The notes under the pieces: generated by a model
Seen by the model: the letters and a program-made list of their open reading frames with translations, nothing else
The model's database searches: none
Told to the model about the DNA's origin: nothing
Program-made: the position numbers and the translations under genes
Assembly (NCBI RefSeq): GCF_030689025.1
Contig: NZ_JAUYWA010000019.1
Coordinates: 1-64,000 of the forward strand
Length of the DNA stretch: 64,000 nucleotides
DNA from: Oceanobacter sp. 1_MG-2023
GTDB taxonomy: Bacteria > Pseudomonadota > Gammaproteobacteria > Pseudomonadales > Oceanobacteraceae
Direction of reading: 5' to 3'
Shown: piece by piece, positions 28,401 to 36,713 of the stretch
Layout of the letters: the number at the start of each line of letters is the position of its first letter
How positions within the stretch are numbered: position 1 is the stretch's first letter

Positions 28401-29051
28401 GCCGGGCAATTGATCAATCGCCAGGCCATGGAAGTGCGTCCAGGCGTCCAGCTGGCCGGATTCATTCACCACCACCACCGCCAGTGCCAGACACTGCAAC
28501 ACCACCCAGACCAGTTGCGTGGCAGCCTGGAACCGGCTGATGGCAGAAATACCGTGGATCACAATCGGAATGACCGCCGCCGCACACAGAAAATACCCCA
28601 CCGCCAGCGGCACACCGAGTAACGCCTGTAAGGCACCCGCCAGAATCACCGCCTCGATGGCAAAAAAGATAAAGGTAAACATCGCATAAATCAGCGACGT
28701 CACCGTTGACCCCAGATACCCAAATCCGGCCCCGCGGGTCAACAGATCGATATCCAGCCCGTGCTTGGCGGCGTAGTAGGTAATTGGCACACCGGTAATA
28801 AAGAACAGCAGACACACCACCAGCATGGCGTACACGGTGTTGGTAAAGCCGTAATTCAACGTCACCGCCGCGGCCAATCCTTCCAGCGCCAGAAACGCCG
28901 TGGCCCCCAACGCGGTTTGTGCAACCCGTTCGATCGACATGCGGCGGCCGCTGCGAGCGGTAAAACGCAGGGCAAAATCTTCCAGCGTCTGATCCGCTAC
29001 CCAGCGGTTGTAGTGGCGTCGAACCTTGAAAATCTTTTGAGAGGCAGGCAT
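25449..29051 (-). CDS. Hybrid sensor kinase with NCS1 permease-like input domain
   Basis: This 1200-residue protein has five parts. Residues about 45-500 resemble NCS1 (purine/cytosine/hydantoin) permeases, with about twelve membrane segments. Residues 538-575 are a cysteine-rich segment (C538, C541, C553, C561, C564, C565, C571, C575), perhaps a metal site. Residues about 605-665 add two membrane helices. A coiled-coil and histidine kinase follow, with H721 in SHELRTP, N-box NLLSNA and G-boxes DTGPG and GTGLG. Residues about 963-1085 form a receiver with D1019; the remaining tail is helical. The transporter part probably senses rather than imports its ligand, as in CbrA-like kinases. The position at the head of the urea block suggests urea or another nitrogen compound. 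Ligand and phosphorelay route are inferred. Confidence 0.88.
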   Translation of the reverse strand: MPASQKIFKVRRHYNRWVADQTLEDFALRFTARSGRRMSIERVAQTALGATAFLALEGLAAAVTLNYGFTNTVYAMLVVCLLFFITGVPITYYAAKHGLDIDLLTRGAGFGYLGSTVTSLIYAMFTFIFFAIEAVILAGALQALLGVPLAVGYFLCAAAVIPIVIHGISAISRFQAATQLVWVVLQCLALAVVVVNESGQLDAWTHFHGLAIDQLPGATVPGPGNDTLIPGVGAGSFNILLFGAAASVFFALVPQIGEQVDYLRFMPPKTPHNARRWWFWLMLAGPGWVSIGIVKMLLGSFLAYLAITQGVAYELATDPTHMYQRVFFYLTHSEGLALLLAATMVIVSQMKINVTNAYAGSIAWSNFFSRLTHSHPGRVVWLVFNVTIALLLMELGIYQALEAVLGVFAIVAVSWLGSLAADLLINKPLGLSPDIVEFKRAHLYDINPVGTGSMLLATTAGMLSYLGLFGEVTATLSHFVSLGICFVTVPLIAWWTGGRYYIARTSPELDLLVTDIAPTDLSRLPEDVRHQHVPTIQCGVCENHFEQEDMSFCPAYGLPICSLCCTLDVRCMDICKPHAHVTRQLAYFLSKFVPPRVVRVVNSRLGHFVSLLFIVNLLIAVLLAVVYRQMAPVTATEVELLQQTMWTLFFALMIASGVLAWLFLLAHESRLVAQKESNRQTRKLITEIEAHQETDLALQQAKELAESANAAKSRYLTGISHELRTPLQAVIGYAQLLTNKDDTPPGHKNGLAIIQRSGQYLTDLIDGLLDISRIEAGKLDLYRSRVELPVLLEQLNAMFAMQAEQKGVQFHVSVKGTLPQWTMTDEKRLRQILINLLSNAVKYTVCGRVDFDIRYRNQVAEFRIRDTGPGIDDESLERIFDPFERVRNRATANLPGTGLGLTIVKLLTEIMGGDLKVDSTPGQGSCFTVALMLPWVNLHSDQQRQQAELLEHKRIIGYEGFQRTILLVDDDPVVRGLLADVLVPLGFLTLEAHDGEHCLAMLDELEQAGERGPDLFLMDVSMPGITGLEVAHRLRTRGISVPIVMLSADAQEGDRSEYDRAIYNDYLVKPVSNSRLLNTIGTVLDLSWTWQHGPGPAAATVSLPTTGLLQEPQAPPVGIHDAASFGVLQPHPQLRELQAYAEMGYRKGVVQELQSLKTSPALTARQLACLQQLADGFQLQELAELLKIALAETDGGSTDS

Positions 29052-29242
29052 AGGCTAGTCAAATACACAAACGGTCAGCGCGCAGCATACCCAAACCGCC
29101 GCCAGAAGACTGCAATTGCGCCACACCACAACAGGATACAACCGACGCACTGGCCAAAGGTCAGCAACCGCCATACTGTTACAGATCAGTCGATCGGCTG
29201 TTCGGGCTGCTACTATGATCTTTTTATCGCTTCCCGACCGAC

Positions 29243-29698
29243 ATGCAGGCAATGACTATGACTTCAAACCTCCCGATTTATGGACAAGCCGACGCCACTT
29301 ACCAGGCAGCTGGCGGCCTGGAAGGCATCACCGCTCTGGTTGACCGCTTTTATCAACGGATGGATACCCTGCCAGCCGCCAGAATCCTCCGTGATATGCA
29401 TCCCGCCGACCTGACCACCTCGCGGCAACGACTGACCTGGTTCCTGTCGGGCTGGACTGGTGGCCCCAAGCTATATGCCGAACACGTTGGTGCCATCAAC
29501 ATCCCCATGGCGCATGCCCACCTGCCCGCCGACGCCAGCAGCGTCCAGGCCTGGTTGACCTGTATGGATCTGGCGTTACAAGACCTCGGCTACCCGGATG
29601 ATTTTCGCCATTATCTGATGCAGCAACTGGCCCGACCGGCCGAAAGCATTCGCTTGATGTGCCAATTCCACGCTGCCAAACATACGACAGGTTCGTAG
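29243..29698 (+). CDS. Group II truncated haemoglobin
   Basis: Up to 151 residues; the start may be ATG 29243, 29252 or 29258. The body matches TrHbII globins: GGLEGITALVDRFYQRMDTL, LTWFLSGWTGGPKLYAEHVG with the conserved Trp, and the proximal-histidine region around IPMAHAHLP. Such proteins bind O2 or NO and are linked to oxidative or nitrosative stress, sometimes with a reductase. The gene stands alone, divergent from the sensor kinase. It converges with the glutaredoxin-like gene downstream. Confidence 0.88.
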   Translation: MQAMTMTSNLPIYGQADATYQAAGGLEGITALVDRFYQRMDTLPAARILRDMHPADLTTSRQRLTWFLSGWTGGPKLYAEHVGAINIPMAHAHLPADASSVQAWLTCMDLALQDLGYPDDFRHYLMQQLARPAESIRLMCQFHAAKHTTGS

Positions 29699-29753
29699 AG
29701 ACGTCCCAACGGAGCCGGACTGGGCCGGACAGAGTCGGCCGACCCTACGCTGA

Positions 29754-30143
29754 TCAGGCAGATAACATCGACAGTTGTTCTTTCAGGGCACGTATTTCCT
29801 TGAAGCGTGCCTGCGCGGTGGGCAGCATGCCGGTTTCGTAAAACGTCAGGGTCGGCAAGTCGGCCGGGTTAATACCGTGAATATCGGCAAAATGCTGGAT
29901 CAGGGCATCGGTATCGCGCATGAACTGACCCGGTGACAATTCAACCGTCGGAAAAGACGCCACTTCGCCGGTCAGGCGCTGCAATTCTGCCCGTTTGGTA
30001 TTCAGCTGGTCTTCATCATCGGCATCCACCCGAATCACTTCGATCTCTTCCAGCAAGCCTGCTTCCGTGATAAACAGTAAAAAACGAAAGCAGTAGGGGC
30101 AGGAACTTTTTAACCAGGCTTTGGCTTTAAACTCACTTGTCAT
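29754..30143 (-). CDS. Glutaredoxin-like thioredoxin-fold protein
   Basis: This 129-residue protein starts with a thioredoxin-fold half, AWLKSSCPYCFRFLLFI, containing the CPYC redox pair of classical glutaredoxins, and has the cis-proline in VASFPTVEL. The helical C-terminal stretch of about 50 residues after DALIQHFADIHG resembles the start of a GST C-terminal domain. It probably acts in thiol-disulfide exchange with glutathione in the cytosol. No operon partner is obvious; the glutaminase gene lies upstream on the same strand with about 95 bases between. Confidence 0.78.
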   Translation of the reverse strand: MTSEFKAKAWLKSSCPYCFRFLLFITEAGLLEEIEVIRVDADDEDQLNTKRAELQRLTGEVASFPTVELSPGQFMRDTDALIQHFADIHGINPADLPTLTFYETGMLPTAQARFKEIRALKEQLSMLSA

Positions 30144-30239
30144 GGTGATCTCCGCAGTGCAGATTGAAAAATTGCGCCATCCTGCCAGTATCCTGCAGCG
30201 ACTTCCAGCCTCGATTATCCAATACAGAAACTCCCCCGA

Positions 30240-31157
30240 TCAGGCAAATACTGACCAGCCTGTATGCTGTACCAGTCTTTCCAGGGCCTCGGTGCCCAGC
30301 TTGCTATTGCCAACGTCATCCAGCCCCGGCGACCAGACAGCAATCGATGCATGCCCAGGGGCAACGGCCAGAATGCCGCCGCCAACGCCGCTTTTACCGG
30401 GTAATCCGACCCGGTAGGCAAATTCTCCCGAGCCATCGTAGTGGCCGCACATCATCATCAGGGAGTTGATCCGCCGCGCCCGGCGCGCCGATACCACGCG
30501 TGTTCCGGTCACCGGGTTTTCGCCATCACCGGCCAGAAACAAGCCGGATCTGGCCAGCTGCTCACACGTCATGGCAATCGAGCACTGGTGAAAATAGGTG
30601 CCCAACACATAATCAACCGGGTTTTTCATGCGTCCAAACGAAGCCATAAAGTGCGCCAGTGATGCATTGCGATCGGCGGTTTTCAGCTCGGATTCTGCCA
30701 CTTTGTGGTCTATACAAATGCTTTCGTCGTCGGCAATAAAACGTACAAATTGCAGGATTTCTGCCAGCGTCTCTTTCGGCTGGTGCCCTACCATAATGGC
30801 ATCCGCAATAGCGATGGCACCGGCATTGATAAACGGGTTTCTTGGCTTGCCGTTCTCATGCTCCAGCTGCACGATGGAGTTAAACGGATCACCGGATGGC
30901 TCACGTCCGACCTTGGCCCAAACTCCATCACCCAATTTGCCCAGGGCAATGGTCAGGGTAAATACCTTGGAAATGCTCTGAATCGAAAACAGCTGTTGAT
31001 AGTCTCCCGAGCTGAACACCCGTCCATCCGCCAGCACCACCGAAATGGCAAACTGGTTCGGGTCGATACAAGCCAGTTGCGGAATATAATCCGCCACCTT
31101 GCCACGATCGTCACTGGCCCCAATGGTGGCAACGATGTCATCCAGTATTTCTTGCAC
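30240..31157 (-). CDS. glsA: Glutaminase
   Basis: This 305-residue serine-dependent beta-lactamase-fold enzyme hydrolyses L-glutamine to glutamate and ammonia. Signature stretches are [12 protein letters not shown] with the nucleophile S in [28 protein letters not shown], and the C-terminal GKSGVGGGI. Full family length. Cytosolic, single gene on the minus strand. It is one more nitrogen-release enzyme within a few kilobases of the urea block, but it has its own transcription unit. Confidence 0.96.
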   Translation of the reverse strand: MQEILDDIVATIGASDDRGKVADYIPQLACIDPNQFAISVVLADGRVFSSGDYQQLFSIQSISKVFTLTIALGKLGDGVWAKVGREPSGDPFNSIVQLEHENGKPRNPFINAGAIAIADAIMVGHQPKETLAEILQFVRFIADDESICIDHKVAESELKTADRNASLAHFMASFGRMKNPVDYVLGTYFHQCSIAMTCEQLARSGLFLAGDGENPVTGTRVVSARRARRINSLMMMCGHYDGSGEFAYRVGLPGKSGVGGGILAVAPGHASIAVWSPGLDDVGNSKLGTEALERLVQHTGWSVFA

Positions 31158-31521
31158 AAATAAGCTCCACAGACGGTCTCAGGAGGGATTGTAGCCAGTT
31201 GGCAGGCGGGATGGTGATTTTCTTCCGGCAGTGATACTCGATGCATCCTGCCGTACGCACCATACATGGCGTAAATGTAAAGCCGGTTGTCTCTGACACA
31301 CGATGGCTCTACCATCAAAGTGGACTGAATAATATGCCTGTTGTGCCAAAGCGTGATAGGCTTACCAGTCGCCTGACAATTAACCAGGTTGTTCCCGGGT
31401 ACGCGTGTTCAATCAACACATGAGCGCAGATTACTGTGGCAATTTGTCGTACAGAACCGGTACAACGGTAGCGCAAACCGTCCGCTCAATCGAAACTGGC
31501 CAATCGACTCGGGAAGCTGAA
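31158..31521. other. Divergent promoter region glsA / diguanylate cyclase
   Basis: The 364 bases between glsA and the diguanylate cyclase gene contain only short non-coding frames. Both promoters must lie here. I found no convincing hexamer pair, RNA gene or repeat. Confidence 0.5.
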
Positions 31522-33243
31522 ATGAACCTCAAGCCACGTTTTCTGCTTCTTACTGCATTACTGATGCTGTTATCTGGCTTGGCCATCTGGTTTTTCAGCC
31601 AGCAAATTGCACTCAATGTGCTCAAAACCTCTGCACTCAGTCACTTCGAAACCCAGGTCAAGCTGGAAAAAGAGCGCTCGCTGCAACCCATCATCCGGGA
31701 AGTCGCTCTGGCCCGCCAGCTGTCTGATTCACAAATATTACGGCGCTGGGCCAAGGACGAACATAATGCAGAAAAAAAGCAGCAAGCCATGGCGGAGCTG
31801 GAATCCTATCGCAACAATTTTTCCGACCACAGCTACTTTGTTGCTTTGCCGGAATCCGGTAACTATTACCACAACAACGCCAGCAACGAATTCGCCAACG
31901 ACCAATACCGTTACACCCTGTCTGCCGATAACCCGGACGATCGCTGGTTTTACAGCATCATCGAACAAAATCGTGATATTCATCTGAACGTTAACCCGGA
32001 TATCCCTCTCAAGGTGACCAAACTCTGGATCGATGTGCTGATGCGCGACGGCGACAAGATTATTGGTGTCGTCGGTACCGGTCTTGACCTCACCACGTTT
32101 ATTCGCCAGTTCACCACGACGCCACAACCCGGCGTCAGTAATCTGTTTTTTGATCACGAAGGGGCCATCCAGGTATCTGAAGATATTTCCCAGATCGACT
32201 TTGCCAGCATCACCAAAGAAGCCAGCGAGCGTAAAACCATCTGGAAGCAGCTCGACAACGACAACCAGCGGGCCAGGCTGGTGAACATACTGGATACCGC
32301 CCGAGCCAGCCCCGGGCTTGTGGTCAGCACCCACGTTAGCAGCCACGGCCGAGAACATCAGGCCGGGGTTATCTATTTGCCAGAGGTGGACTGGTTTGTC
32401 ATGACCCTGCTGGATCTCGATACCTTGTTGCCGCTCAGCACCTTCAACAATCTGTTTTTACTGGCGGGAGCCAGCATTTTTATCGCCCTGCTGCTGTTTA
32501 ATCTGGCCCTCAATTGCTACGTTTCAAAACCACTGCGCCAGCTGGAAAACAATATTGAGCACCTGCGAGATGGCAGGCAGATACAGATAGAAGACGACGC
32601 TCCCCACTACCGGCATGGTGAAATTGGCCGTCTCATGAGCCACTTCAAGCGTATGGCCGACGAGGTACTGAAATCACAAGAACGGCTGGAGATCCGGGTT
32701 CGGCAGCGTACCGAAGAACTGGAAAGACTGACCTATACCGACCCGGTCACCGGCTTGCTCAACCGCCGCGGCATGATGGAAGAGCTGCAGCAACATATGA
32801 GGCGGCTACAGCAAGATCAAGAAACCTTTGGCGTACTCTGGCTCGATCTCGACCGTTTCAAGAACATCAATGACCAATACGGTCACGCCACAGGTGACCT
32901 GGCGCTGAAAACCACCGCCCAGATCATTCAGGATCATATCCGCCAGGGAGACTTTGCCTGTCGCTGGGGTGGCGATGAATTTTTGCTGCTGATCAACACC
33001 GACCAACAACTCTTGCTTGATCAGCTCGGTCTGCGTCTCTGTAGCGCAATCCAGCAATACGAACTGCTCAGTGAGCTGAAAGAAGTGCTGCCCCTCACCA
33101 TCAGCGCTGGCAGCAGCCTGGCAACCCCAGGACGAACACTCACCGATATATTGGCCACTGCCGACCAGGCTCTATACGAAGCCAAATCCAGCGGCCGCCA
33201 CCGCTATTGCCCCGGGCTGATCCCCTCATCAACACACGACTGA
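31522..33243 (+). CDS. Membrane diguanylate cyclase with Cache and HAMP domains
   Basis: About 573 residues from ATG 31522, preceded by GGGAAG; an upstream ATG at 31405 would place the membrane anchor too far in. A first membrane helix (about 8-28) is followed by a large periplasmic sensor of dCache type (about 40-310, with WFYSIIEQNRDIHLNV and IGVVGTGLDLTTF), a second helix (about 312-335), a HAMP segment, a coiled coil and a GGDEF domain. The active site WGGDEF is intact and an RxxD inhibitory site (RQGD) lies five residues before it. It makes c-di-GMP in response to a periplasmic ligand. Single gene. Potential targets in the window are FleQ and the PilZ domain of BcsA. Confidence 0.9.
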   Translation: MNLKPRFLLLTALLMLLSGLAIWFFSQQIALNVLKTSALSHFETQVKLEKERSLQPIIREVALARQLSDSQILRRWAKDEHNAEKKQQAMAELESYRNNFSDHSYFVALPESGNYYHNNASNEFANDQYRYTLSADNPDDRWFYSIIEQNRDIHLNVNPDIPLKVTKLWIDVLMRDGDKIIGVVGTGLDLTTFIRQFTTTPQPGVSNLFFDHEGAIQVSEDISQIDFASITKEASERKTIWKQLDNDNQRARLVNILDTARASPGLVVSTHVSSHGREHQAGVIYLPEVDWFVMTLLDLDTLLPLSTFNNLFLLAGASIFIALLLFNLALNCYVSKPLRQLENNIEHLRDGRQIQIEDDAPHYRHGEIGRLMSHFKRMADEVLKSQERLEIRVRQRTEELERLTYTDPVTGLLNRRGMMEELQQHMRRLQQDQETFGVLWLDLDRFKNINDQYGHATGDLALKTTAQIIQDHIRQGDFACRWGGDEFLLLINTDQQLLLDQLGLRLCSAIQQYELLSELKEVLPLTISAGSSLATPGRTLTDILATADQALYEAKSSGRHRYCPGLIPSSTHD

Positions 33244-33254
33244 CCTGGCCCGGC

Positions 33255-33273
33255 GAGCGTCATCATGACGCTC
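33255..33273. repeat. Perfect 19-base palindrome after the diguanylate cyclase gene
   Basis: Arms gagcgtcat and atgacgctc flank a single C. It starts 12 bases after the stop of the diguanylate cyclase gene and about 135 bases before the nitroreductase gene. It lacks a T run, so it may be a weak terminator, an RNA stabiliser, or an operator for the downstream gene. Confidence 0.5.
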
Positions 33274-33406
33274 CACCCCAACATCGTTATTACCCGGCTG
33301 CACTGAATAAATTGTTCGCCAAAGGCCCATCTATCGGGCATCAGGAATCTGTCACTATAGCCACTAAGACACACACCGTTCCGGTTGACTATTCTGGAGA
33401 TCCATC

Positions 33407-34045
33407 ATGACTGACGTCATCGACTTATTAAACTGGCGCTATGCCACCAAAAAAATGAACCCAACCCAAGCCGTCCCGGAAGACAAGGTCGAACGCATAC
33501 TGGAAGCCATTCGCCTGACCGCTACCTCCAGTGGCTTGCAGCCTTATGAAGTGCTGGTTGTCACCAACCCCGACATTCGACAGCAAATCCAGGCCATCGC
33601 CTGGAATCAGGCACAAATTACCGACTGCTCACACCTGCTGGTTTTTGCCGCCTGGGACAACTACACCCCAGAACGCATCAACATGATGTTCGACCTCACC
33701 AATGAAGAGCGTGCCATCACCAATGAAGGCTGGGAACGTTATCGGCAAATGCTGTTACAGATGTACCCTGCCCGTGATGCGGAAGACAATTTCCAGCATG
33801 CCGCCCGTCAGGCCTACATCGGCCTCGGCAGTGCCTTGATTGCCGCAGCGGCAGAAGAAGTGGATTGCACGCCGATGGAAGGTTTTACCCCGGACGACCT
33901 CGACACTATCCTCAACCTGCGGGAACGCGGCCTGCGCAGTGTGTTACTGCTGCCGCTGGGTTATCGGGCCGAAGAAGGCGACTGGCTGGTCGATTTGAAA
34001 AAAGTACGCCGCCCAAAAGAACAGTTTATTACCGAAGTTAAATAG
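33407..34045 (+). CDS. NfsB-like nitroreductase, NAD(P)H-dependent
   Basis: This 212-residue flavoprotein of the nitroreductase fold begins with DLLNWRYATKKMNPTQAVPE and has ATSSGLQPYEVLVVTNP, both typical of the NfsB/YdgI group that binds FMN. The central QAYIGLGSALIAAAAEEVDC and C-terminal LLPLGYRAEEGDW fit the same family. It reduces nitro compounds, quinones or similar acceptors in the cytosol. A TGGAGATCC ribosome site precedes the ATG. Single gene, convergent with the next. Confidence 0.9.
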   Translation: MTDVIDLLNWRYATKKMNPTQAVPEDKVERILEAIRLTATSSGLQPYEVLVVTNPDIRQQIQAIAWNQAQITDCSHLLVFAAWDNYTPERINMMFDLTNEERAITNEGWERYRQMLLQMYPARDAEDNFQHAARQAYIGLGSALIAAAAEEVDCTPMEGFTPDDLDTILNLRERGLRSVLLLPLGYRAEEGDWLVDLKKVRRPKEQFITEVK

Positions 34046-34078
34046 CCCGATAACGAATGTCCAGGCTTTTGGGTACAG

Positions 34079-34103
34079 AGATAACGGTTACACACCGTTA
34101 TCT
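34079..34103. terminator. Bidirectional terminator hairpin
   Basis: A perfect 10-base stem (agataacggt / accgttatct) with loop tacac lies between the nitroreductase stop and, overlapping it, the end of the minus-strand gene at 34098. The two genes converge here, so the hairpin probably serves both. The T content on the plus side (ttgcttgtttc) is modest. Confidence 0.6.
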
Positions 34104-34886
34104 TGCTTGTTTCAATAACGCACTCATCACATTCTGATCTACCTGAATCAATCCTCGCTTGGGCCGGTCAAGATCAATAATGGTGAACACAATCAGCGTA
34201 ATCAACAAAGATACCAGCACAATAGGCACCACCATGCGCTTGCCACTCAAACCGGCTGAATACCCCATAATGCTGCCGCTGGCGATAAAGACCACGAACA
34301 ACAGCAGTAAAATGCTCTCCGGCACATGCAATTGCAGCAGTGCGTTCCGTTTGCCCTGGGCATCGATCATCGCATTCAGGGATTGCAAGAATGAGCCGGT
34401 TGTCACCGGTCTGGGGTCTGTTTCCGTTGCTGCCAGGGTAATCCCCCATAGCTGATTCTGTAACGCCACGATTTGGCGCTGGTAATCGCTACGCACATCG
34501 ATACGAGTAAGATCAACCTGCCCCATCTCTACCCGCAAACGAATATAGTCCCGTAATGTATTATCGGCTTTGGTTTGGTACTCGCCGGGTAACAACTGCG
34601 CCCGCAACATCGCGGTTCCCATGGTATTGGCTTCATCAATCAACGCCATGGTGCGGTTATCGTAGCGCTGCATCGCCATGCTGAAGGTAAAACCCAGCAG
34701 CAAAGCCAATAAACCCAGAATACTGGCCTGGATAGAACCGGTCAGGGTTTTGACTTCATCATCAGTACGGGACTGTACATAACGACCAGAAACAAAACCG
34801 ACTTCGTTAAAAACAATAATCACCAGAAACAACACAACGGCGATTAATACGCTGCTATAGCCATATAAAAATTCATTATCTACCAT
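34098..34886 (-). CDS. DUF4239 (bestrophin-like domain) membrane protein
   Basis: This 262-residue protein has two N-terminal hydrophobic segments (about 9-30 and 50-68), a long helical soluble middle (about 70-190) and two C-terminal membrane segments (about 193-215 and 223-243). The pattern, with LGLLALLLGFTFSMAMQRYDNR and the trailing DLDRPKRGLIQVDQ, matches the DUF4239 bestrophin-like family. Bestrophins are anion channels, but activity of this bacterial group is not established. No functional neighbour. Confidence 0.78.
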   Translation of the reverse strand: MVDNEFLYGYSSVLIAVVLFLVIIVFNEVGFVSGRYVQSRTDDEVKTLTGSIQASILGLLALLLGFTFSMAMQRYDNRTMALIDEANTMGTAMLRAQLLPGEYQTKADNTLRDYIRLRVEMGQVDLTRIDVRSDYQRQIVALQNQLWGITLAATETDPRPVTTGSFLQSLNAMIDAQGKRNALLQLHVPESILLLLFVVFIASGSIMGYSAGLSGKRMVVPIVLVSLLITLIVFTIIDLDRPKRGLIQVDQNVMSALLKQAR

Positions 34887-34927
34887 AACAACGACTCATC
34901 TACCCAGGTTGACCCAAAAAACCGCCA

Positions 34928-35317
34928 TTATTCCGATTGAGGATATACCGGCAAGGTGCTGTTAATATCATACCATTCGGCTTTTTCTGATACCCAGATA
35001 TGACACTTTTCATCCACTCCCGGGTGATCGTCCAAAGAACCAAGACGTAACACCAGGTGTTTGGTGTTGTCTCGCTTGGCATAAATCTGACAACCACAGC
35101 GTGAACAAAAATAGCGCTGCTTGCCAGGTGATGATTCATACGCCGTCAACGATTCACGCCCCGACACCACAAAATCCGCATCGGCAACCGCCGCTACACT
35201 GGAAAAAGCCGCCGCATGTGCCTTGCGGCATGTAACACAATGACAATGAACGATATCCCCGACCTTGCCAGTAATGGTGTACGTTACTGCGCCACAAAGG
35301 CAGCTCCCTGTGATCAT
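34928..35317 (-). CDS. GFA family (CENP-V/Gfa zinc-binding) protein
   Basis: About 129 residues from ATG 35317, which has an AGAAGGA site; the open frame reaches 35488 but the extra 57 residues look non-coding. The zinc-binding cysteines are seen in GSCLCGAVTY, HCHCVTCRKAHAA and FCSRCGCQIYAK, the layout of the glutathione-dependent formaldehyde-activating enzyme family. Members of this broad family bind zinc, and most have no demonstrated activity. The tail is acidic with LPVYPQSE. It follows the DUF4239 gene on the same strand with about 40 bases between. Confidence 0.85.
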   Translation of the reverse strand: MITGSCLCGAVTYTITGKVGDIVHCHCVTCRKAHAAAFSSVAAVADADFVVSGRESLTAYESSPGKQRYFCSRCGCQIYAKRDNTKHLVLRLGSLDDHPGVDEKCHIWVSEKAEWYDINSTLPVYPQSE

Positions 35318-35537
35318 TACGATTCCTTCTGTTGATTGATCAGAGACGCCCCACAACACCCCGGCAACATGCCGGAGATGGGGACAAGATAAGGCAGGCG
35401 CCAGCCTTGTGATGTGAGCGTAAAAAGACCCGTCAAAGCCAAAAACGAGGTTAGTCATCATTGACCAACCATCGTTAGCTACAACCAACGGCTCGCCCTG
35501 TCGACGCCCTTCATCAGTCTTTTATACCGGCTTCAGG

Positions 35538-35906
35538 TCAGCCTGGCACAACATTAATGATATCCACATCCACTTCCGGTGACTCAAGAAAATCTTTTTC
35601 CACCTCACCAATAAGCTCAACCTGAGTTTTTTCATTCACCGTTTGGCCACGAAAATCTTCAGCATCAATTTCTACCCGAATATCGCCGCTACCGTCAGAA
35701 AACAGATATTTCTCTGAGCTGACTTGTTTGATCAAATAACCACGTAATATAACGCGTTGATCATCCGATGCATGTTTAAATATGTCTGCGACCGATGAAA
35801 CAGACTGCTGAGCCGAAGGGCCAACATATTGAGCGTGCACCCATTGGCTCGTCCCCAATAAAGTTACACTGGCCAATGCAAGCGTTTTCAATTTCAATCC
35901 TGGCAT
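35538..35906 (-). CDS. YgiW/YdeI family periplasmic OB-fold protein
   Basis: About 122 residues from ATG 35906, which is preceded by AAAGGAG; upstream extension to 35969 is rejected. A signal peptide (MPGLKLKTLALASVTLLG then TSQWVHAQ) leads into a small OB-fold domain with SVADIFKHASDDQRVILRGY and the DGSGDIRVEIDAEDF stretch typical of YgiW/BOF proteins. These periplasmic proteins are linked to stress such as peroxide or cationic peptides and may bind a small cation or ligand. Single gene. Confidence 0.87.
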   Translation of the reverse strand: MPGLKLKTLALASVTLLGTSQWVHAQYVGPSAQQSVSSVADIFKHASDDQRVILRGYLIKQVSSEKYLFSDGSGDIRVEIDAEDFRGQTVNEKTQVELIGEVEKDFLESPEVDVDIINVVPG

Positions 35907-36273
35907 AATAATCTCCTTTAAAATCACATCATGTACCAAATATGAATCCATGTACCTGCCCGGATTCAACGACCCTGGATAAACAAGCTGACAGCCATGG
36001 TGCCTTTTATTGCGCAGTCCTTGTCCTGTAACCGTTTATACCCCAAGGTAATAAACGCCAACCCGCAGGTAGGGAAGCTATTTTCTACTGCTGCCATGGT
36101 CACGACAACGTAGTGACCATGATCTTTACATTTTCAAGACAAAAGCAACGAAGAAAATCTACCGATAGAAGCTTGGGTGATGCAAAGTGTCGTTGAAGAC
36201 ACCGCCAGAAATCCTGTGTTATTAGCGTACAGCAAGGCTCGACAGGTGGCAGCCCCCATACAACCTGGCCAAT
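35907..36273. other. Intergenic region with stem-loop, no gene seen
   Basis: No coding frame is convincing in these 367 bases. A 9-base perfect inverted repeat, catggtcac-N9-gtgaccatg, lies at 36095-36121. The region ends at the strong terminator at 36274. A small RNA on the plus strand running into that terminator is possible but not shown; no promoter was seen. Confidence 0.4.
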
Positions 36274-36309
36274 AAAAAACCCGCGCTGATTATTCAGCGC
36301 GGGTTTTTT
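36274..36309. terminator. Strong bidirectional intrinsic terminator
   Basis: A perfect stem cccgcgctga / tcagcgcggg with loop ttat is flanked by six A on one side and six T on the other, so it is a full intrinsic terminator on both strands. On the minus strand it lies about 40 bases beyond the group II intron and can end transcription coming from groESL through the intron. On the plus strand no gene precedes it closely. Confidence 0.85.
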
Positions 36310-36391
36310 ATCAAGCGTGGTAGCCGGAGGCTAATGGAGGTTATTTACCTGACGGGTAGCAGCAGCGCATTACTGCGCCGCCGCCCCCTAA

Positions 36392-36425
36392 GAACCGGAC
36401 TTGCGAGTTTCCCCGCATCCGGCTC
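36392..36425 (-). ncRNA. Group II intron domain V
   Basis: On the minus strand the 34 bases begin GAGCCGGATGCGGGGAAACT and end GTCCGGTTC. They form the typical hairpin: the catalytic triad side starts with GAGC, the tip is a GAAA tetraloop, and the two arms (GAGCCGGA and TCCGGTTC) pair almost perfectly. This catalytic core proves group II identity. Six bases or so separate it from domain VI. Confidence 0.93.
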
Positions 36426-36713
36426 AAGCCTCTATAAGTCAGTACCGAAGTACAGACCGGCTACTCACTTAGCTTTACAAGAGTTACACTGCTCCCTCCC
36501 TGATGGCCTTGTACTAGTTTTAACCCAATCAGGGTTACTAGATGAGTAGTAATTCAAATGACAGCTAAGCTCCCAGTGATAGGTATCACTAGATTTCTTG
36601 TAGTAGTACGGCGATGACGGTGAAGACATGAAATTACTCCATATGATAGTTGAATTGCCATCTGTGCTAAGCAATACAGCAAATAGAGCATGCACAGGTA
36701 ATTCATTGTGGCA

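Noticed and set aside
36465-36695. 76-residue frame in intron domain IV after the maturase
   Set aside because: Low complexity and no homology features; most likely intron RNA.
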